Positions 43,990 through 53,080 are shown, counted from the first letter of the stretch. The stretch: 64,000 nucleotides of DNA from Peptoniphilus pacaensis (GCF_900088125.1 NZ_FLQT01000003.1:310001-374000), one strand, 5' to 3'. Notes: generated from the letters alone by a model not told the origin. Numbers and translations are program-made.

Positions 43990-44649
43990 TCAAACTTCCT
44001 CTTTTCCTCCCGGCCACGGCGTCGCATCGTGATCGGCTTTCAATTCTTGTTTCGCCTTTTCCAAATCGTAGGGCGCATCGGCCTTCTTATTCTTCTTTCC
44101 CGGAAGCTGCCAGCCGTAGTTCAATTTGTAGGTCGTGTTTCCATAGGCTCCGTCGATTAACCAAGTGGCCCCCGAGTCGTCGGCCATGGCCGCCAGAACC
44201 TTGGGCACGCCCTCTTCGATGACGAAATGGACTTTGTAGGGGTTGCACACGGAGGCGTGTTCCTTGCCGTCGTAGAAGGAAAAATCCACGAACATGGTGA
44301 CGTCGTAGGTGCCGTCGCCGTTGTCGATAAATTCTTCATCCTCGAAGATCGCCTTTTCAAGGACGTATTTTCGCCCCACCACCTCACAACGATAGGCATT
44401 CATGGCTCGCTTATCTTTTATAAACTGCTGAAGCTTCTGTGCGTCCTTGCTTAAATTGTCCGTGCTGAATTTCTCGTCCTGAGCGAAATCGCAAAAGTCG
44501 TTTAAAATAAAATTTCGCGCCGTCTTTAAGCAGGGCTCCTTCCATTCGCTATCATCGCTTTTTGCAAAGGAGCTGTAAGGCCCGATGCAAAAGGTCGCCG
44601 CAAGGGCCACGAGAGCCAGGCCGCCGCCGAGTAGAAGTAACTTCTTCAT
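43990..44649 (-). CDS. Secreted protein of unknown function
   Basis: 219 residues. Signal peptide (basic start, hydrophobic core to about 27), then a soluble domain with regular alternation of charged and hydrophobic residues, a TYDVTMFVDFSFYDGKEH strand pair and a Lys-rich tail. Four cysteines lie in the mature part (CLKTARNF, DFCDF, RCEVV, VCNPY), possibly two disulfides. I do not recognise a family. Own RBS (AGGAGG) and terminator; divergent from the EEP gene at 44908. Confidence 0.6.
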   Translation of the reverse strand: MKKLLLLGGGLALVALAATFCIGPYSSFAKSDDSEWKEPCLKTARNFILNDFCDFAQDEKFSTDNLSKDAQKLQQFIKDKRAMNAYRCEVVGRKYVLEKAIFEDEEFIDNGDGTYDVTMFVDFSFYDGKEHASVCNPYKVHFVIEEGVPKVLAAMADDSGATWLIDGAYGNTTYKLNYGWQLPGKKNKKADAPYDLEKAKQELKADHDATPWPGGKEEV

Positions 44650-44907
44650 CTTTATCCTCCTTCTGTGCTTTTTCTATGTACGGTTACGACGTCTGCTTTA
44701 TAAAGGCATTCGACATCTCTTTGGCTACCGCTATCTGATTTTAATATACGCCTTGTCTCCTCTCCCGCGGTTACAAAAAGATGAGTAAAAATTGATGTTT
44801 TGTCAAAGAAAAAGAGCCGAAATTTTAAAAACGAAAATAAAGGGAAAATACGTTAAAGAAAGGCTACTCGCCACAGGATGAGCAACAATTTTATACAGTG
44901 AAGGAGA

Positions 44908-45948
44908 ATGGATTTTACTATGAAAAAAAGAGACATTTTATTTTGCCTATTTCTTCTGATCTATGCCATTTTTGGATGTAGCTATGCTTTTTTCTCGGAG
45001 TACAAATTAAATAGAATGCTCACAACAACATTCGGATTTGCCCATTTATATTCTTTTTTTACCATGATATGCGTTGTAATGCTCCTTTTTTCATTATTAG
45101 CAGTGGCAATTACCTTGTTAAAGAATGGATTTAAATTGAAATTTGATACGCCAAATTCAATTTTAATTTCATCAATGGTTTTTTCAATGCTTTTTATTTT
45201 CGGAGGAACCGGCACAGATAAACTAGTCGAGACAAGCCGTGATGGTCAGACAATTAGACTCGTTGAATGGAATGTAGCTGACAATATAAACGAGGCAAAC
45301 ATCCGAGATATTTTCGGCGAATTTGACGCTGATATCGCTGTGTTCCCGGAACTTGGAGGATATGAAAAAGGGGATCATTCGAATAGTAGGCTCATTAATT
45401 TGTTCAAAAAAGCCGGTATTGATTTCGAAAAGTATGAAGTCTATGTTTCGGAACCGACGGAGGGCAGTATAGCTCCCGTTACAATCGTGATAAAGAGGGC
45501 ATTCGGTCGCTACAATTTTTACAAGAAAACACCTATGACGAGATTTGGAACAGTCTATTTATCTCCAACTACAAAGGGAAAACCGTCCATTATAGGATTG
45601 CACACGGCACCTCCGCTTCCGGGGTTAATGGGCATTTGGAAAAATGATTTAGATTTAATTTCAGACCTTTCTAAGCATAATAAAGATTCGATTATAATTG
45701 GAGATTTCAATGCCACAATGAAGCATGGTCGTCTTAATACTATAAAAACACATGTCGATGCTTTGGAGCATGCACCGAAATTTAATTCGGGAACATGGAA
45801 CATAGATATTCCATCGCCTTTTAGGACAAGAATAGATCATATTTTAATACCAAATAATAAGTATGGTGTGAAAAACATAGAGCTTAAAGCCCATAGCAAC
45901 TCAGACCATTTGTGTGTGTTTACAGAAATACAGGAGTTAACCAATTAA
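44908..45948 (+). CDS. Membrane-anchored endonuclease/exonuclease/phosphatase-family protein
   Basis: 346 residues. Three N-terminal helices (to about 105), then an outside EEP domain: VEWNVADNINEANI near 122, VFPELGGYE near 148, IIIGDFNATMKHG near 260 and NSDHLCVFTE near 332. These correspond to the Asn/Glu metal site, the Asp-Asn pair and the terminal Asp-His. Membrane-tethered EEP proteins may act on outside DNA, lipids or phosphodiesters; the substrate is unknown. The gene is more AT-rich than its neighbours, suggesting transfer. Start 44908 or 44920; AAGGAG is close to the first. Confidence 0.8.
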   Translation: MDFTMKKRDILFCLFLLIYAIFGCSYAFFSEYKLNRMLTTTFGFAHLYSFFTMICVVMLLFSLLAVAITLLKNGFKLKFDTPNSILISSMVFSMLFIFGGTGTDKLVETSRDGQTIRLVEWNVADNINEANIRDIFGEFDADIAVFPELGGYEKGDHSNSRLINLFKKAGIDFEKYEVYVSEPTEGSIAPVTIVIKRAFGRYNFYKKTPMTRFGTVYLSPTTKGKPSIIGLHTAPPLPGLMGIWKNDLDLISDLSKHNKDSIIIGDFNATMKHGRLNTIKTHVDALEHAPKFNSGTWNIDIPSPFRTRIDHILIPNNKYGVKNIELKAHSNSDHLCVFTEIQELTN

Positions 45949-45964
45949 AATTTACGTTATGAAG

Positions 45965-46000
45965 CAAGCGACTTAGAATGATATCTTCGTCGCTTTTTTA
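45965..46000 (+). terminator. Terminator after the EEP gene
   Basis: AGCGAC/GTCGCT stem with a 16-base loop and T6. Confidence 0.7.
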
Positions 46001-46030
46001 TTGTTCAAATTGCAATCGAAGTGCAACGGA

Positions 46031-46055
46031 ACCCCCGGTCTAACCGGGGGTTTTC
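46031..46055 (+). terminator. GC-rich terminator
   Basis: CCCCCGGT-CTAA-CCGGGGG followed by TTTT. It is the second of three terminators in a row before the TetR gene, giving tight insulation. Confidence 0.75.
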
Positions 46056-46061
46056 TAATGC

Positions 46062-46092
46062 AAAAAAGCGGCTCGAAGGAGCTGCTTTTTTT
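46062..46092 (+). terminator. Third terminator before the TetR gene
   Basis: AAGCGGCTC-GAAG-GAGCTGCTT (one G-T pair) followed by T7. Confidence 0.75.
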
Positions 46093-46107
46093 GTGGGCGA
46101 AAAAAGA

Positions 46108-46159
46108 TTGACGAAAAACGAAAACCGTTGTACATTATTATTGCCGACGGAACCGTCGG
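46108..46159 (+). promoter_or_regulatory. Promoter and palindromic operator of the TetR gene
   Basis: TTGACG (46108-46113), 17 bases, TACATT (46131-46136), then a perfect palindrome CCGACGG-AA-CCGTCGG at 46144-46159, placed across the transcription start. This geometry fits autorepression by the TetR-family protein that follows. Confidence 0.75.
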
Positions 46160-46183
46160 TAGCAGAAACAGGGAGGAGAGGTT

Positions 46184-46768
46184 ATGGTCAAAAAGCGTTT
46201 ACGTCCGGAGGCGCGAAAGAAAGAAATTTTAGCTGCGGCGGCAAAACTCATAACGGAAAAAGGCTACAGCCACGTCACCATGGAAGATGTTGTAGAGGCG
46301 ACGGGGCTTTCCAAAGGCGGCCTGTACCATTACTACAAAAGCGTCGACGACATTCTCTACGATTTAATGGTGGAGGGCATGCGCTACCGGAACGACATTA
46401 TCAAGGATGCCACGGCAAGCTATGACGGCCCGATCGATCCGGAATTTGTGGCGGAGAGCATCGTAGAGAAAATGCTTGATGACAACCCCTATATGCCGGT
46501 GTACGTGCAGTTTTTACTCGCCAAGCGTCGCAATGAAAAATTGGAAAAGCTGTTTTTAAAATTAAAGGAGCAAACCCTGGAAGAATCAAACGCATTTTTA
46601 TTTTCCGAAGGGGGCGTGAAGATGAATGAGGACATGCTTGATTTGCTCACGGATTTCATCAACACGATGATCCTCGGCAGCGAACTTTTAGATGCACGGG
46701 AAAATTTTAAAAAGCATCGCCAACTTCTTCTCGCCGCCACCCAAAACATACTTAAATCGACAGTCTAA
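46184..46768 (+). CDS. TetR/AcrR-family regulator
   Basis: 194 residues. Helix-turn-helix at 20-60 (YSHVTMEDVVEATGLSKGGLYHYYKS), then a helical ligand-binding domain. GGGAGGAG precedes the ATG. A palindrome in its own promoter suggests autoregulation. The five-gene transporter operon 60 bases downstream has a separate Fur-type control site and is separated by a terminator. The two may still be functionally linked, with the regulator sensing the imported ligand. Confidence 0.88.
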   Translation: MVKKRLRPEARKKEILAAAAKLITEKGYSHVTMEDVVEATGLSKGGLYHYYKSVDDILYDLMVEGMRYRNDIIKDATASYDGPIDPEFVAESIVEKMLDDNPYMPVYVQFLLAKRRNEKLEKLFLKLKEQTLEESNAFLFSEGGVKMNEDMLDLLTDFINTMILGSELLDARENFKKHRQLLLAATQNILKSTV

Positions 46769-46786
46769 GTCGGTTTAAGTTTTTTT
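46751..46786 (+). terminator. Terminator of the TetR gene
   Basis: CTTAAATCGAC/GTCGGTTTAAG, an 11-bp stem with one G-T pair, then T7. It overlaps the stop codon. Confidence 0.85.
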
Positions 46787-46795
46787 ACAAGATGC

Positions 46796-46814
46796 CGTGA
46801 TAATTATTATCACG
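46796..46814 (+). promoter_or_regulatory. Perfect Fur box before the ABC-ECF operon
   Basis: CGTGATAAT-T-ATTATCACG, a 9-1-9 inverted repeat containing TGATAATTATTATCA (46798-46812). This is identical to the 7-1-7 Fur consensus TGATAATNATTATCA. It ends just before the AAGGAGG of the first ABC gene and overlaps the likely -10 region. A PerR box would have A/T at the outer positions, so Fur is the better match. Confidence 0.85.
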
Positions 46815-46828
46815 AGGAAGGAGGTCTT

Positions 46829-48586
46829 ATGGCCATTTACAAAAAAATATTCGCATATGTACCCGAGGCGAAAGGTTACGGTTACTTATCTCTGCTTTTA
46901 TCCGTTGCAAGCGCCGCAGGTCTCGTGGCGGGCTATTATTTCGTCTACTGCGTCATGGTGGCGTTGATTCAAGAAGGCAACGTCGCCCACGCCATGGCGC
47001 TCTCTATTCGCACCATGATGACCTTGACAGCGGGCAGTTTGCTTTATTTTGCATCGGGCATCGCATCCCATAAATTAGGATTTCACGTGGAAACCAATCT
47101 TCGCAAAAAAGGCATCGACGGCGTGACAAAAGCCAGTTTCCGTTTTTTCGATCTCAATCCCAGCGGCGTCGTTCGCAAAACCATCGACGACAACGCCGGG
47201 TTAACGCACCAATCGGTGGCGCACATGATTCCCGATTTAGGGCAAGCCTTCGTCGTACCCATTCTAAGTTTGATCTTAGGTTTTTACGTGAGCATTCGTT
47301 TGGGCATCGTCCTCGTCGTCCTTATCGTCATCGGCGGTTTGCTCTTTAAATCCATGATGGGCGGGGAAACGAAATTTATGCAAATTTACCAAGACGCCTT
47401 AAAGCGTATGAGTGCCGAAACGGTGGAATACATTCGGGGCATTCAAGTTGTCAAAATTTTCGGCGCCGACGTTCAATCCTTTAAAGCACTTCACGACGCC
47501 ATTCACGATTACGCAAAATACGCCTATGCTTATTCCAAATCCTGCAAATTGCCTTACACGGCGATTCAATGGCTCCTAATCGGCGTCACTGCCATCGTCA
47601 TGATTCCCCTGTCATTATACTTACACCGCGTAGGCGATATGCGTTCTTTCTACGTGGAAATGATCATGCTCCTCTTTATTTCGGGGGTCACCTTTTCATC
47701 TCTCATGCGAATCATGTATTCCAGCATGTATATTTTTAACGCCAACTACGCCCTCTCCAATTTAGAAAAAATGTACGACGACATGCTGAAAGATAAAATT
47801 GCCTTCGGAACGAAGGAAACTTTTGACGGAGAGGATATCGTCTTTTCCCACGTGGACTTCGGCTACGGAGATAAGCCCGTCTTTAAGGATTTCAACCTGA
47901 ACCTGGACGGTGGCAAAACCTACGCCCTCATCGGCGCGTCGGGATCGGGGAAATCTACCCTCGCCAAACTCCTTTCCGGATTTTATAAAATCGACGGCGG
48001 CGACATCTTCATCGGCGGAACGCCTTTGTCCGATTATTCGGAAAAAGCCGTGGCGAAAAACATCGCCTTTATTTTCCAAGATCCGAAACTCTTTAACGGC
48101 TCCATATTCGACAACATCGCCGTCGCCAAAGGCGGCGCCACGGAAGACGAGGTGTTGAAGGCGCTGAAAGACGCCGCCTCCATGGACATTATCGAAAACC
48201 TGCCCGAGGGCATCCACACCTTAATCGGCGCCAAGGGCGTGTACCTTTCCGGTGGAGAAAAACAACGGATCGCCATTGCCCGCGCCATGCTGAAAGACGC
48301 AAAAATCGTGGTAATGGACGAAGCCAGCGCCGCCATCGACGCCGACAATGAGTACAAATTGCAGGCATCCTTTAAAAAGCTCATGGAGGGCAAAACCGTT
48401 ATTATGATCGCCCACCGCTTGACGAGCGTGCGAAACGTAGATGAAATCCTCGTCATGGAAAAGGGGAAGGTTGTGGAGCGAGGAAGCCACGACGTGCTGA
48501 TGGCAAAAGACAGCTACTACAAGCGGGAACTTTTGCGCTATAACATGGCCAATGATTGGAGGATCAACGATGAAAGAGCACTTTAA
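46829..48586 (+). CDS. ABC transporter, fused permease-ATPase half (IrtA/YbtP-like), first of a pair
   Basis: 585 residues. Six-helix type IV ABC membrane domain (to about 320), then the ATPase: Walker A GASGSGKST near 370, signature LSGGEKQR near 475, Walker B IVVMDEASAAID near 495, switch IAHRLTS. Exporter-fold pairs of this kind under iron control (YbtP/YbtQ, IrtA/IrtB) import ferric siderophores. The Fur box and the ECF genes that follow support uptake here. AAGGAGG precedes the ATG. It overlaps the second half by 17 bases. Confidence 0.85.
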   Translation: MAIYKKIFAYVPEAKGYGYLSLLLSVASAAGLVAGYYFVYCVMVALIQEGNVAHAMALSIRTMMTLTAGSLLYFASGIASHKLGFHVETNLRKKGIDGVTKASFRFFDLNPSGVVRKTIDDNAGLTHQSVAHMIPDLGQAFVVPILSLILGFYVSIRLGIVLVVLIVIGGLLFKSMMGGETKFMQIYQDALKRMSAETVEYIRGIQVVKIFGADVQSFKALHDAIHDYAKYAYAYSKSCKLPYTAIQWLLIGVTAIVMIPLSLYLHRVGDMRSFYVEMIMLLFISGVTFSSLMRIMYSSMYIFNANYALSNLEKMYDDMLKDKIAFGTKETFDGEDIVFSHVDFGYGDKPVFKDFNLNLDGGKTYALIGASGSGKSTLAKLLSGFYKIDGGDIFIGGTPLSDYSEKAVAKNIAFIFQDPKLFNGSIFDNIAVAKGGATEDEVLKALKDAASMDIIENLPEGIHTLIGAKGVYLSGGEKQRIAIARAMLKDAKIVVMDEASAAIDADNEYKLQASFKKLMEGKTVIMIAHRLTSVRNVDEILVMEKGKVVERGSHDVLMAKDSYYKRELLRYNMANDWRINDERAL

Positions 48587-50288
48587 AAAGAAATTCCATG
48601 TAACCGAAGAAGGTGCACAGGGATTGGTGCGTGCCGTGTGGGCGAGCTTTATCGTCAACGTCATCGCCATGTTTCCCGTCATGATTCTTATGTTGCTGGG
48701 TCAGCAGATTTTAGAAGGCACATTCTATTCGCAAACACTTTATTTCGCGCTATCTCTCGGCATTTGCGTCATATTGTTTGTCGCTCTCCTCGTGGAGTAC
48801 GAGCGCATGTATAACGCCACCTACAAAGAATCGGCGAACTTGCGAGAAAATTTGGGGAAGACTTTGGCGAAATTGCCCCTGGCCTTTTTCTCAAAACGCA
48901 ATTTAAGCGATTTGGCGCAATCCATTATGTCCGATGTAGAAGCCATCGAACACGCCATGAGCCACGCGATTCCGAAAATTTACGGGCTCTACCTCTTCAT
49001 TCCCATTCTCGGCGTCATGCTGTTGGTAGGGAATGTTAAGCTGGGCCTTGCGGTCATCCTTCCCATGACGCTACGCCTCTTAATCCTCGTCGCTTTTAAA
49101 GGAGAGGGCATTAAGAGGAATAAAAAATTCTTCGATCAGCTGCGGGCCAATGCGGAAGATTTTCAAGAGGCCATCGAGCTGCATCAGGAAATCCGGAGCT
49201 ACCATTTAACGGATGACGTTCAAAAGGATCTTTACACCAAAATGGACGAAAGCGAAAAGATCCAGATGAAGACCGAAGGCTTAGCTGTGGGCATTATGGC
49301 CCTGTCGAATTTATTTTCCTTTATCAGTCTCGGGATCGTCCTTTACGTCGGCGTCGGGCTCCTCGCCAAAGGAGAAGTGAGTTTACTCTATGTCGTAGGC
49401 TATGTCCTCGCCGCCATGAAACTTAAAGATTTAATTGATCTTTCCAGCGAAGCGGCTCTGGAAATTCGCCACATTACCCCTCGCGTCGAAAATATCGCCT
49501 CGATTCAAGATGCGCCCCTCCAAAAGGGAAAAGACGTGGATCTTCGACGCGTAAGCATTGATGTAGAAAATGTTCACTTCGGCTACGGCGAAAAGAACGT
49601 GCTGGACGGCGTGAACTTCACCGCTCGCCAAGGGGACGTTACCGCCCTCGTCGGGCCCAGCGGCTGCGGTAAGAGTACCCTCTTAAAACTCATGAGCCGC
49701 CTTTACGATTACGATTCCGGCGCCATTCGCATCGACGACTACGATATTCAAAATGTTTCCACCGACTCCCTCTTTAAAAAGACATCCATCGTCTTCCAAG
49801 ACGTGATGCTCTTTAATACGAGCGTCATGGAAAACATTCGCATCGGACGTTTGGATGCCACCGACGAGGAAGTAAAAGAAGCGGCGCGTATGGCCAATTG
49901 CATGGATTTTATTGACGAAATGCCCGAAGGATTCCATACGGCCATCGGGGAAAACGGACAGGAACTTTCCGGCGGTCAACGGCAACGGCTTTCCATCGCC
50001 CGGGCGTTCTTGAAAGATGCGCCTATTTTAATTCTCGACGAAATCACATCCAGCTTGGATGTAGAAAATGAACGGATCATTCAACAATCCCTGAACCATT
50101 TAATTCAAAATAAGACGGTGGTCATCATTTCCCACCGCTTAAAGAGCGTGGAAAAAGCGGATAAAATCGTCGTCTTAAACAAAGGAAAAGTCGAAGGAGA
50201 AGGCAGGCACGACGAACTGCTGAAAACCTCGCCGACCTACCGAAACCTTATGGAAAAATCTGAAATGGCGGAAGCCTTTGTGTATTAG
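48570..50288 (+). CDS. ABC transporter, fused permease-ATPase half (IrtB/YbtQ-like), second of a pair
   Basis: 572 residues. Six-helix membrane domain, then the ATPase with Walker A GPSGCGKST near 360, signature LSGGQRQR near 470, Walker B ILILDEITSSLD near 488, switch ISHRLKS. Both halves keep catalytic Glu or equivalent (DEA, DEI). The ATG at 48570 follows GGAGG; the earlier in-frame start has no RBS. It should form a heterodimer with the preceding protein. Confidence 0.85.
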   Translation: MKEHFKKKFHVTEEGAQGLVRAVWASFIVNVIAMFPVMILMLLGQQILEGTFYSQTLYFALSLGICVILFVALLVEYERMYNATYKESANLRENLGKTLAKLPLAFFSKRNLSDLAQSIMSDVEAIEHAMSHAIPKIYGLYLFIPILGVMLLVGNVKLGLAVILPMTLRLLILVAFKGEGIKRNKKFFDQLRANAEDFQEAIELHQEIRSYHLTDDVQKDLYTKMDESEKIQMKTEGLAVGIMALSNLFSFISLGIVLYVGVGLLAKGEVSLLYVVGYVLAAMKLKDLIDLSSEAALEIRHITPRVENIASIQDAPLQKGKDVDLRRVSIDVENVHFGYGEKNVLDGVNFTARQGDVTALVGPSGCGKSTLLKLMSRLYDYDSGAIRIDDYDIQNVSTDSLFKKTSIVFQDVMLFNTSVMENIRIGRLDATDEEVKEAARMANCMDFIDEMPEGFHTAIGENGQELSGGQRQRLSIARAFLKDAPILILDEITSSLDVENERIIQQSLNHLIQNKTVVIISHRLKSVEKADKIVVLNKGKVEGEGRHDELLKTSPTYRNLMEKSEMAEAFVY

Positions 50289-50296
50289 GAGGAAGT

Positions 50297-50878
50297 ATGA
50301 AAAATGAAAAATTAAAGGTCAAAGATCTCGTTACCATCGGGATCTTTGCCGTTATCTATTGTATTGTAATGTTCGGCGTCGGAATGATGGGCATGATCCC
50401 TATTTTATTTTTAATCTATCCGACCATTCTCGGCATCGTTAGCGGCGTCATCGTCATGTTGTTTATGGCGAAAGAGCAAAAACCCTGGGCGCTTTTTATC
50501 TTCGGAATGTTGACGCCCCTGGGAATGTTTGTCATGGGACATACTTACGTGGTGCCTGTACACGCATTAGTGGTGATGTTGATCGCGGAATTTATTCGCC
50601 GAGGCGGAAATTACCGTTCCTTTAAAAATAACGCCATCGCCTTTGGTATTTTTAATATGTGGATTTGCGGATCCCTTATGCAAATGCTCTTAGTAAAGGA
50701 AAAATATATGGAAATGTGTGCCATGATGGGATCGGATTATGTTCAAGCGCTTGAAAAACTTATCACCTACCCCCATATGGCCATCGTCTATGCAGGGGCT
50801 TTTATCGGCGGCATCGTCGGCGCATGGATCGGCCGCGCCATGCTTAAAAAACACTTCATTAAGGCGGGCATTGCATAA
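50297..50878 (+). CDS. MptD/Trep_Strep-family ECF substrate-binding (S) component
   Basis: 193 residues with five to six helices. The layout (KVKDLVTIGIFAVIYCIVMF at the start, GHTYVVPVHALVVMLIAEFI in the middle, GGIVGAWIGRAMLKKH at the end) fits the MptD family of predicted ECF S components. It decides substrate choice for the EcfT-EcfA pair that follows. Given Fur control the ligand may be haem, a metal chelate or a precursor. AGGAGGAAGT precedes the ATG. Confidence 0.75.
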   Translation: MKNEKLKVKDLVTIGIFAVIYCIVMFGVGMMGMIPILFLIYPTILGIVSGVIVMLFMAKEQKPWALFIFGMLTPLGMFVMGHTYVVPVHALVVMLIAEFIRRGGNYRSFKNNAIAFGIFNMWICGSLMQMLLVKEKYMEMCAMMGSDYVQALEKLITYPHMAIVYAGAFIGGIVGAWIGRAMLKKHFIKAGIA

Positions 50879-51567
50879 TGAATGAAACGCCAAGTGTTTC
50901 ATTTGATCCAAACCCCATTACGAAATTCATTGTTACCATGCTCGTAAGCTTTACCGTATTACACCCCATTGGACTTTTTGCTTGGGGTGTGATGGTGTGG
51001 ATCAGTTTGTTCTTTTGGTTAAGAGGATTAAAAAAAGAAGCATTGCAAGGTTTTTTGGTTTTCACTCTTCTTTATTTCCTGCCGAATTTTGAAGGCGCCA
51101 TGGCCCTTCCCGGATTTTTAAAAATGTTTGTCGCCCTTTTAGTCGTGGTTAAAATGTTTTACTTGCCCTTTATGGCAGGGAAATATCTAATTCAAACATC
51201 TGACGTAGGCGATATTATAACCTCTATGGATACCGTTCATGTGCCCAGGGTCATTACCATCCCCGTCGCCGTCATGTTTCGCTTTTTTCCTTCTTTTAAG
51301 GAAGAGCATTATCACATTAAGCAGGCGATGAAGATACGAGGGATTACGTGGAAAAATCCTTTGCGCTACGGGGAATATGTAAGCGTTCCGTTGCTTATTT
51401 TATCGTCGACTATTGCCGATGATATTGCCATGGCGGCGGAAACGCGGGGAATCGGCATCGAGGGAGAGAAAACGCGCTATCGGGAAGTGAAACGCGGCGG
51501 CGTCGACCTCGTGTATTTTCTCGGCGTGTTCGGTTTTGTATTGGGAGGCTGGTTATGCTTGAGATAA
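50878..51567 (+). CDS. ECF transporter transmembrane component (EcfT-like), dedicated
   Basis: 229 residues with four to five helices, DVGDIITSMDTVHVPRVITI near 105 and the ATPase-contact motif AAETRGIGIEG near 185. The start overlaps the S-component stop (TAATG). It is distinct from the shared EcfT at 31922-32734, so this is a group I, dedicated ECF module. Confidence 0.82.
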   Translation: MNETPSVSFDPNPITKFIVTMLVSFTVLHPIGLFAWGVMVWISLFFWLRGLKKEALQGFLVFTLLYFLPNFEGAMALPGFLKMFVALLVVVKMFYLPFMAGKYLIQTSDVGDIITSMDTVHVPRVITIPVAVMFRFFPSFKEEHYHIKQAMKIRGITWKNPLRYGEYVSVPLLILSSTIADDIAMAAETRGIGIEGEKTRYREVKRGGVDLVYFLGVFGFVLGGWLCLR

Positions 51568-52952
51568 AACATTTATCCCTAACGTATGGCGATGCCGAAA
51601 AAAGCTTACATGACATTACCTTTTCTGTGGCGGACGGCGAATGCGTCTTGCTCGCAGGAAAGAGCGGATCCGGCAAATCTTCCATTTTACGCGCCATCAA
51701 CGGCATCGCCTCTTCTTACGACGGAGCATTTCTCGAAGGGGAGATACTGATCGACGGTCGTGCAGTTGAAAAAATGAGCATGGCCGATCTGTCCCAAATG
51801 ATAGCCAGCGTGTTTCAAAATCCCAAGACCCATTTTTTCAATGTGGATACGACCTTGGAACTCGTTTTTTATTTGGAGAACATAGGCCTTTGTCGCGAAA
51901 AAATGAAGGAGCGATTGGAGAAAATGCTCGCTCTTTTCCATATCCGGCATTTAATGGATCGTGATATTTTCAAATTATCCGGCGGTGAAAAACAAGTGTT
52001 GAGCATCGCCGCGGCCTATATAAGTGGTGCACCCATTATTCTCCTCGACGAACCGTCATCAAATTTAGATGAAAAGACGACTCGAATCTTACACGATATG
52101 CTTTATTTGCTAAAAAGAGAAGGCATTACATTAGTGATTGCCGAACATCGGCTTTATTACCTTATGGATCTCGTAGATAGAATTTATCTTATGGAGAAGG
52201 GAAAACTGAAAACAACTTTTAACAAAAGTGCGTTTTTGGATCTTTCCGAAAAAGCGTTGTATGCCCAAGGGTTACGTTCGACACGCCCTATAGAATTAAA
52301 GGAAAAATCAGGAAATCATAACGGATCCGATCTCAACATTCATTGTTTACAGCACTTTTTTGAGGGATCGGCGAAGGGATTTTCCGTAGAAGATATTGGC
52401 CTTGCAAAAGGAAAGGTTTACGGCATCGTCGGAACCAACGGTTGTGGAAAATCCACATTCCTCAGAAGTCTTCTCGGCATCGAAAAGAGCGTGAAAGACG
52501 ATGTCGAATTTAAAGGAGCAAAGATACCAAAGCGTAAACGACTGGCACAATCCGCATTGGTTATGCAGGATGTGAACCATCAACTTTTCAGCGATACCGT
52601 GGCGGGGGAAGTCGTGCTCGGGCAAAAGACGATCGACGAGGAAAAGCGTGAACAAATATTGGATCGCTTAAACCTTTTGGATAAGAAAGAGCGCCATCCC
52701 ATGAGTTTGTCCGGCGGCGAAAAGCAACGGGTCGCCATTGCTTCGGTTTTATTGAGCGATCGGGAAATTATCGGCTTTGACGAGCCGACAAGTGGAATGG
52801 ATTACGAAAATATGGTCAGCATTTCGGGACTTACGCGGTCGTTGGCAAAAGATGGAAGGATTTTACTCGTCGTTTCCCACGATACGGAATTTTTAAATCG
52901 TACGGCAGATGAGATCATCGACATGGGTTCTTTCGGAATTCAAAAGAATTAA
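51555..52952 (+). CDS. Double ABC ATPase of the dedicated ECF transporter
   Basis: 465 residues with two ABC domains in one chain. First: Walker A GKSGSGKSS near 36, LSGGEKQ near 140, IILLDEPSSNLD near 160. Second: Walker A GTNGCGKST near 295, LSGGEKQR near 388, IIGFDEPTSGMD near 408. Such fused EcfA-EcfA proteins belong to dedicated ECF systems. GGAGGC precedes the ATG inside the ecfT end. Last gene of the Fur-box operon. Confidence 0.88.
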   Translation: MLEIKHLSLTYGDAEKSLHDITFSVADGECVLLAGKSGSGKSSILRAINGIASSYDGAFLEGEILIDGRAVEKMSMADLSQMIASVFQNPKTHFFNVDTTLELVFYLENIGLCREKMKERLEKMLALFHIRHLMDRDIFKLSGGEKQVLSIAAAYISGAPIILLDEPSSNLDEKTTRILHDMLYLLKREGITLVIAEHRLYYLMDLVDRIYLMEKGKLKTTFNKSAFLDLSEKALYAQGLRSTRPIELKEKSGNHNGSDLNIHCLQHFFEGSAKGFSVEDIGLAKGKVYGIVGTNGCGKSTFLRSLLGIEKSVKDDVEFKGAKIPKRKRLAQSALVMQDVNHQLFSDTVAGEVVLGQKTIDEEKREQILDRLNLLDKKERHPMSLSGGEKQRVAIASVLLSDREIIGFDEPTSGMDYENMVSISGLTRSLAKDGRILLVVSHDTEFLNRTADEIIDMGSFGIQKN

Positions 52953-52964
52953 ACTAAAAAAGCA

Positions 52965-53049
52965 GGTTAACCTTAGTAGAGTGACTCCATAAAGTTGGAC
53001 CCGGAAATCCAGCCTTTGGGAGTCAGTGCACTTCGGAGCTGCTTTTTTT
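52965..53049. terminator. Structured end of the ABC-ECF operon with an embedded IS-end-like hairpin
   Basis: AAAAAAGCAG pairs with CTGCTTTTTTT around a second inverted repeat, TGACTCC..TTGGA (52982-52998) with TCCAG..GGAGTCA (53008-53025). The outer pair is a terminator usable on both strands. The inner repeat resembles the terminal repeats of IS3-type elements with almost no interior, but it may simply be part of the hairpin. Confidence 0.6.
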
Positions 53050-53080
53050 GTTGCACTTCAATTAATTATTCAAGGCAATA

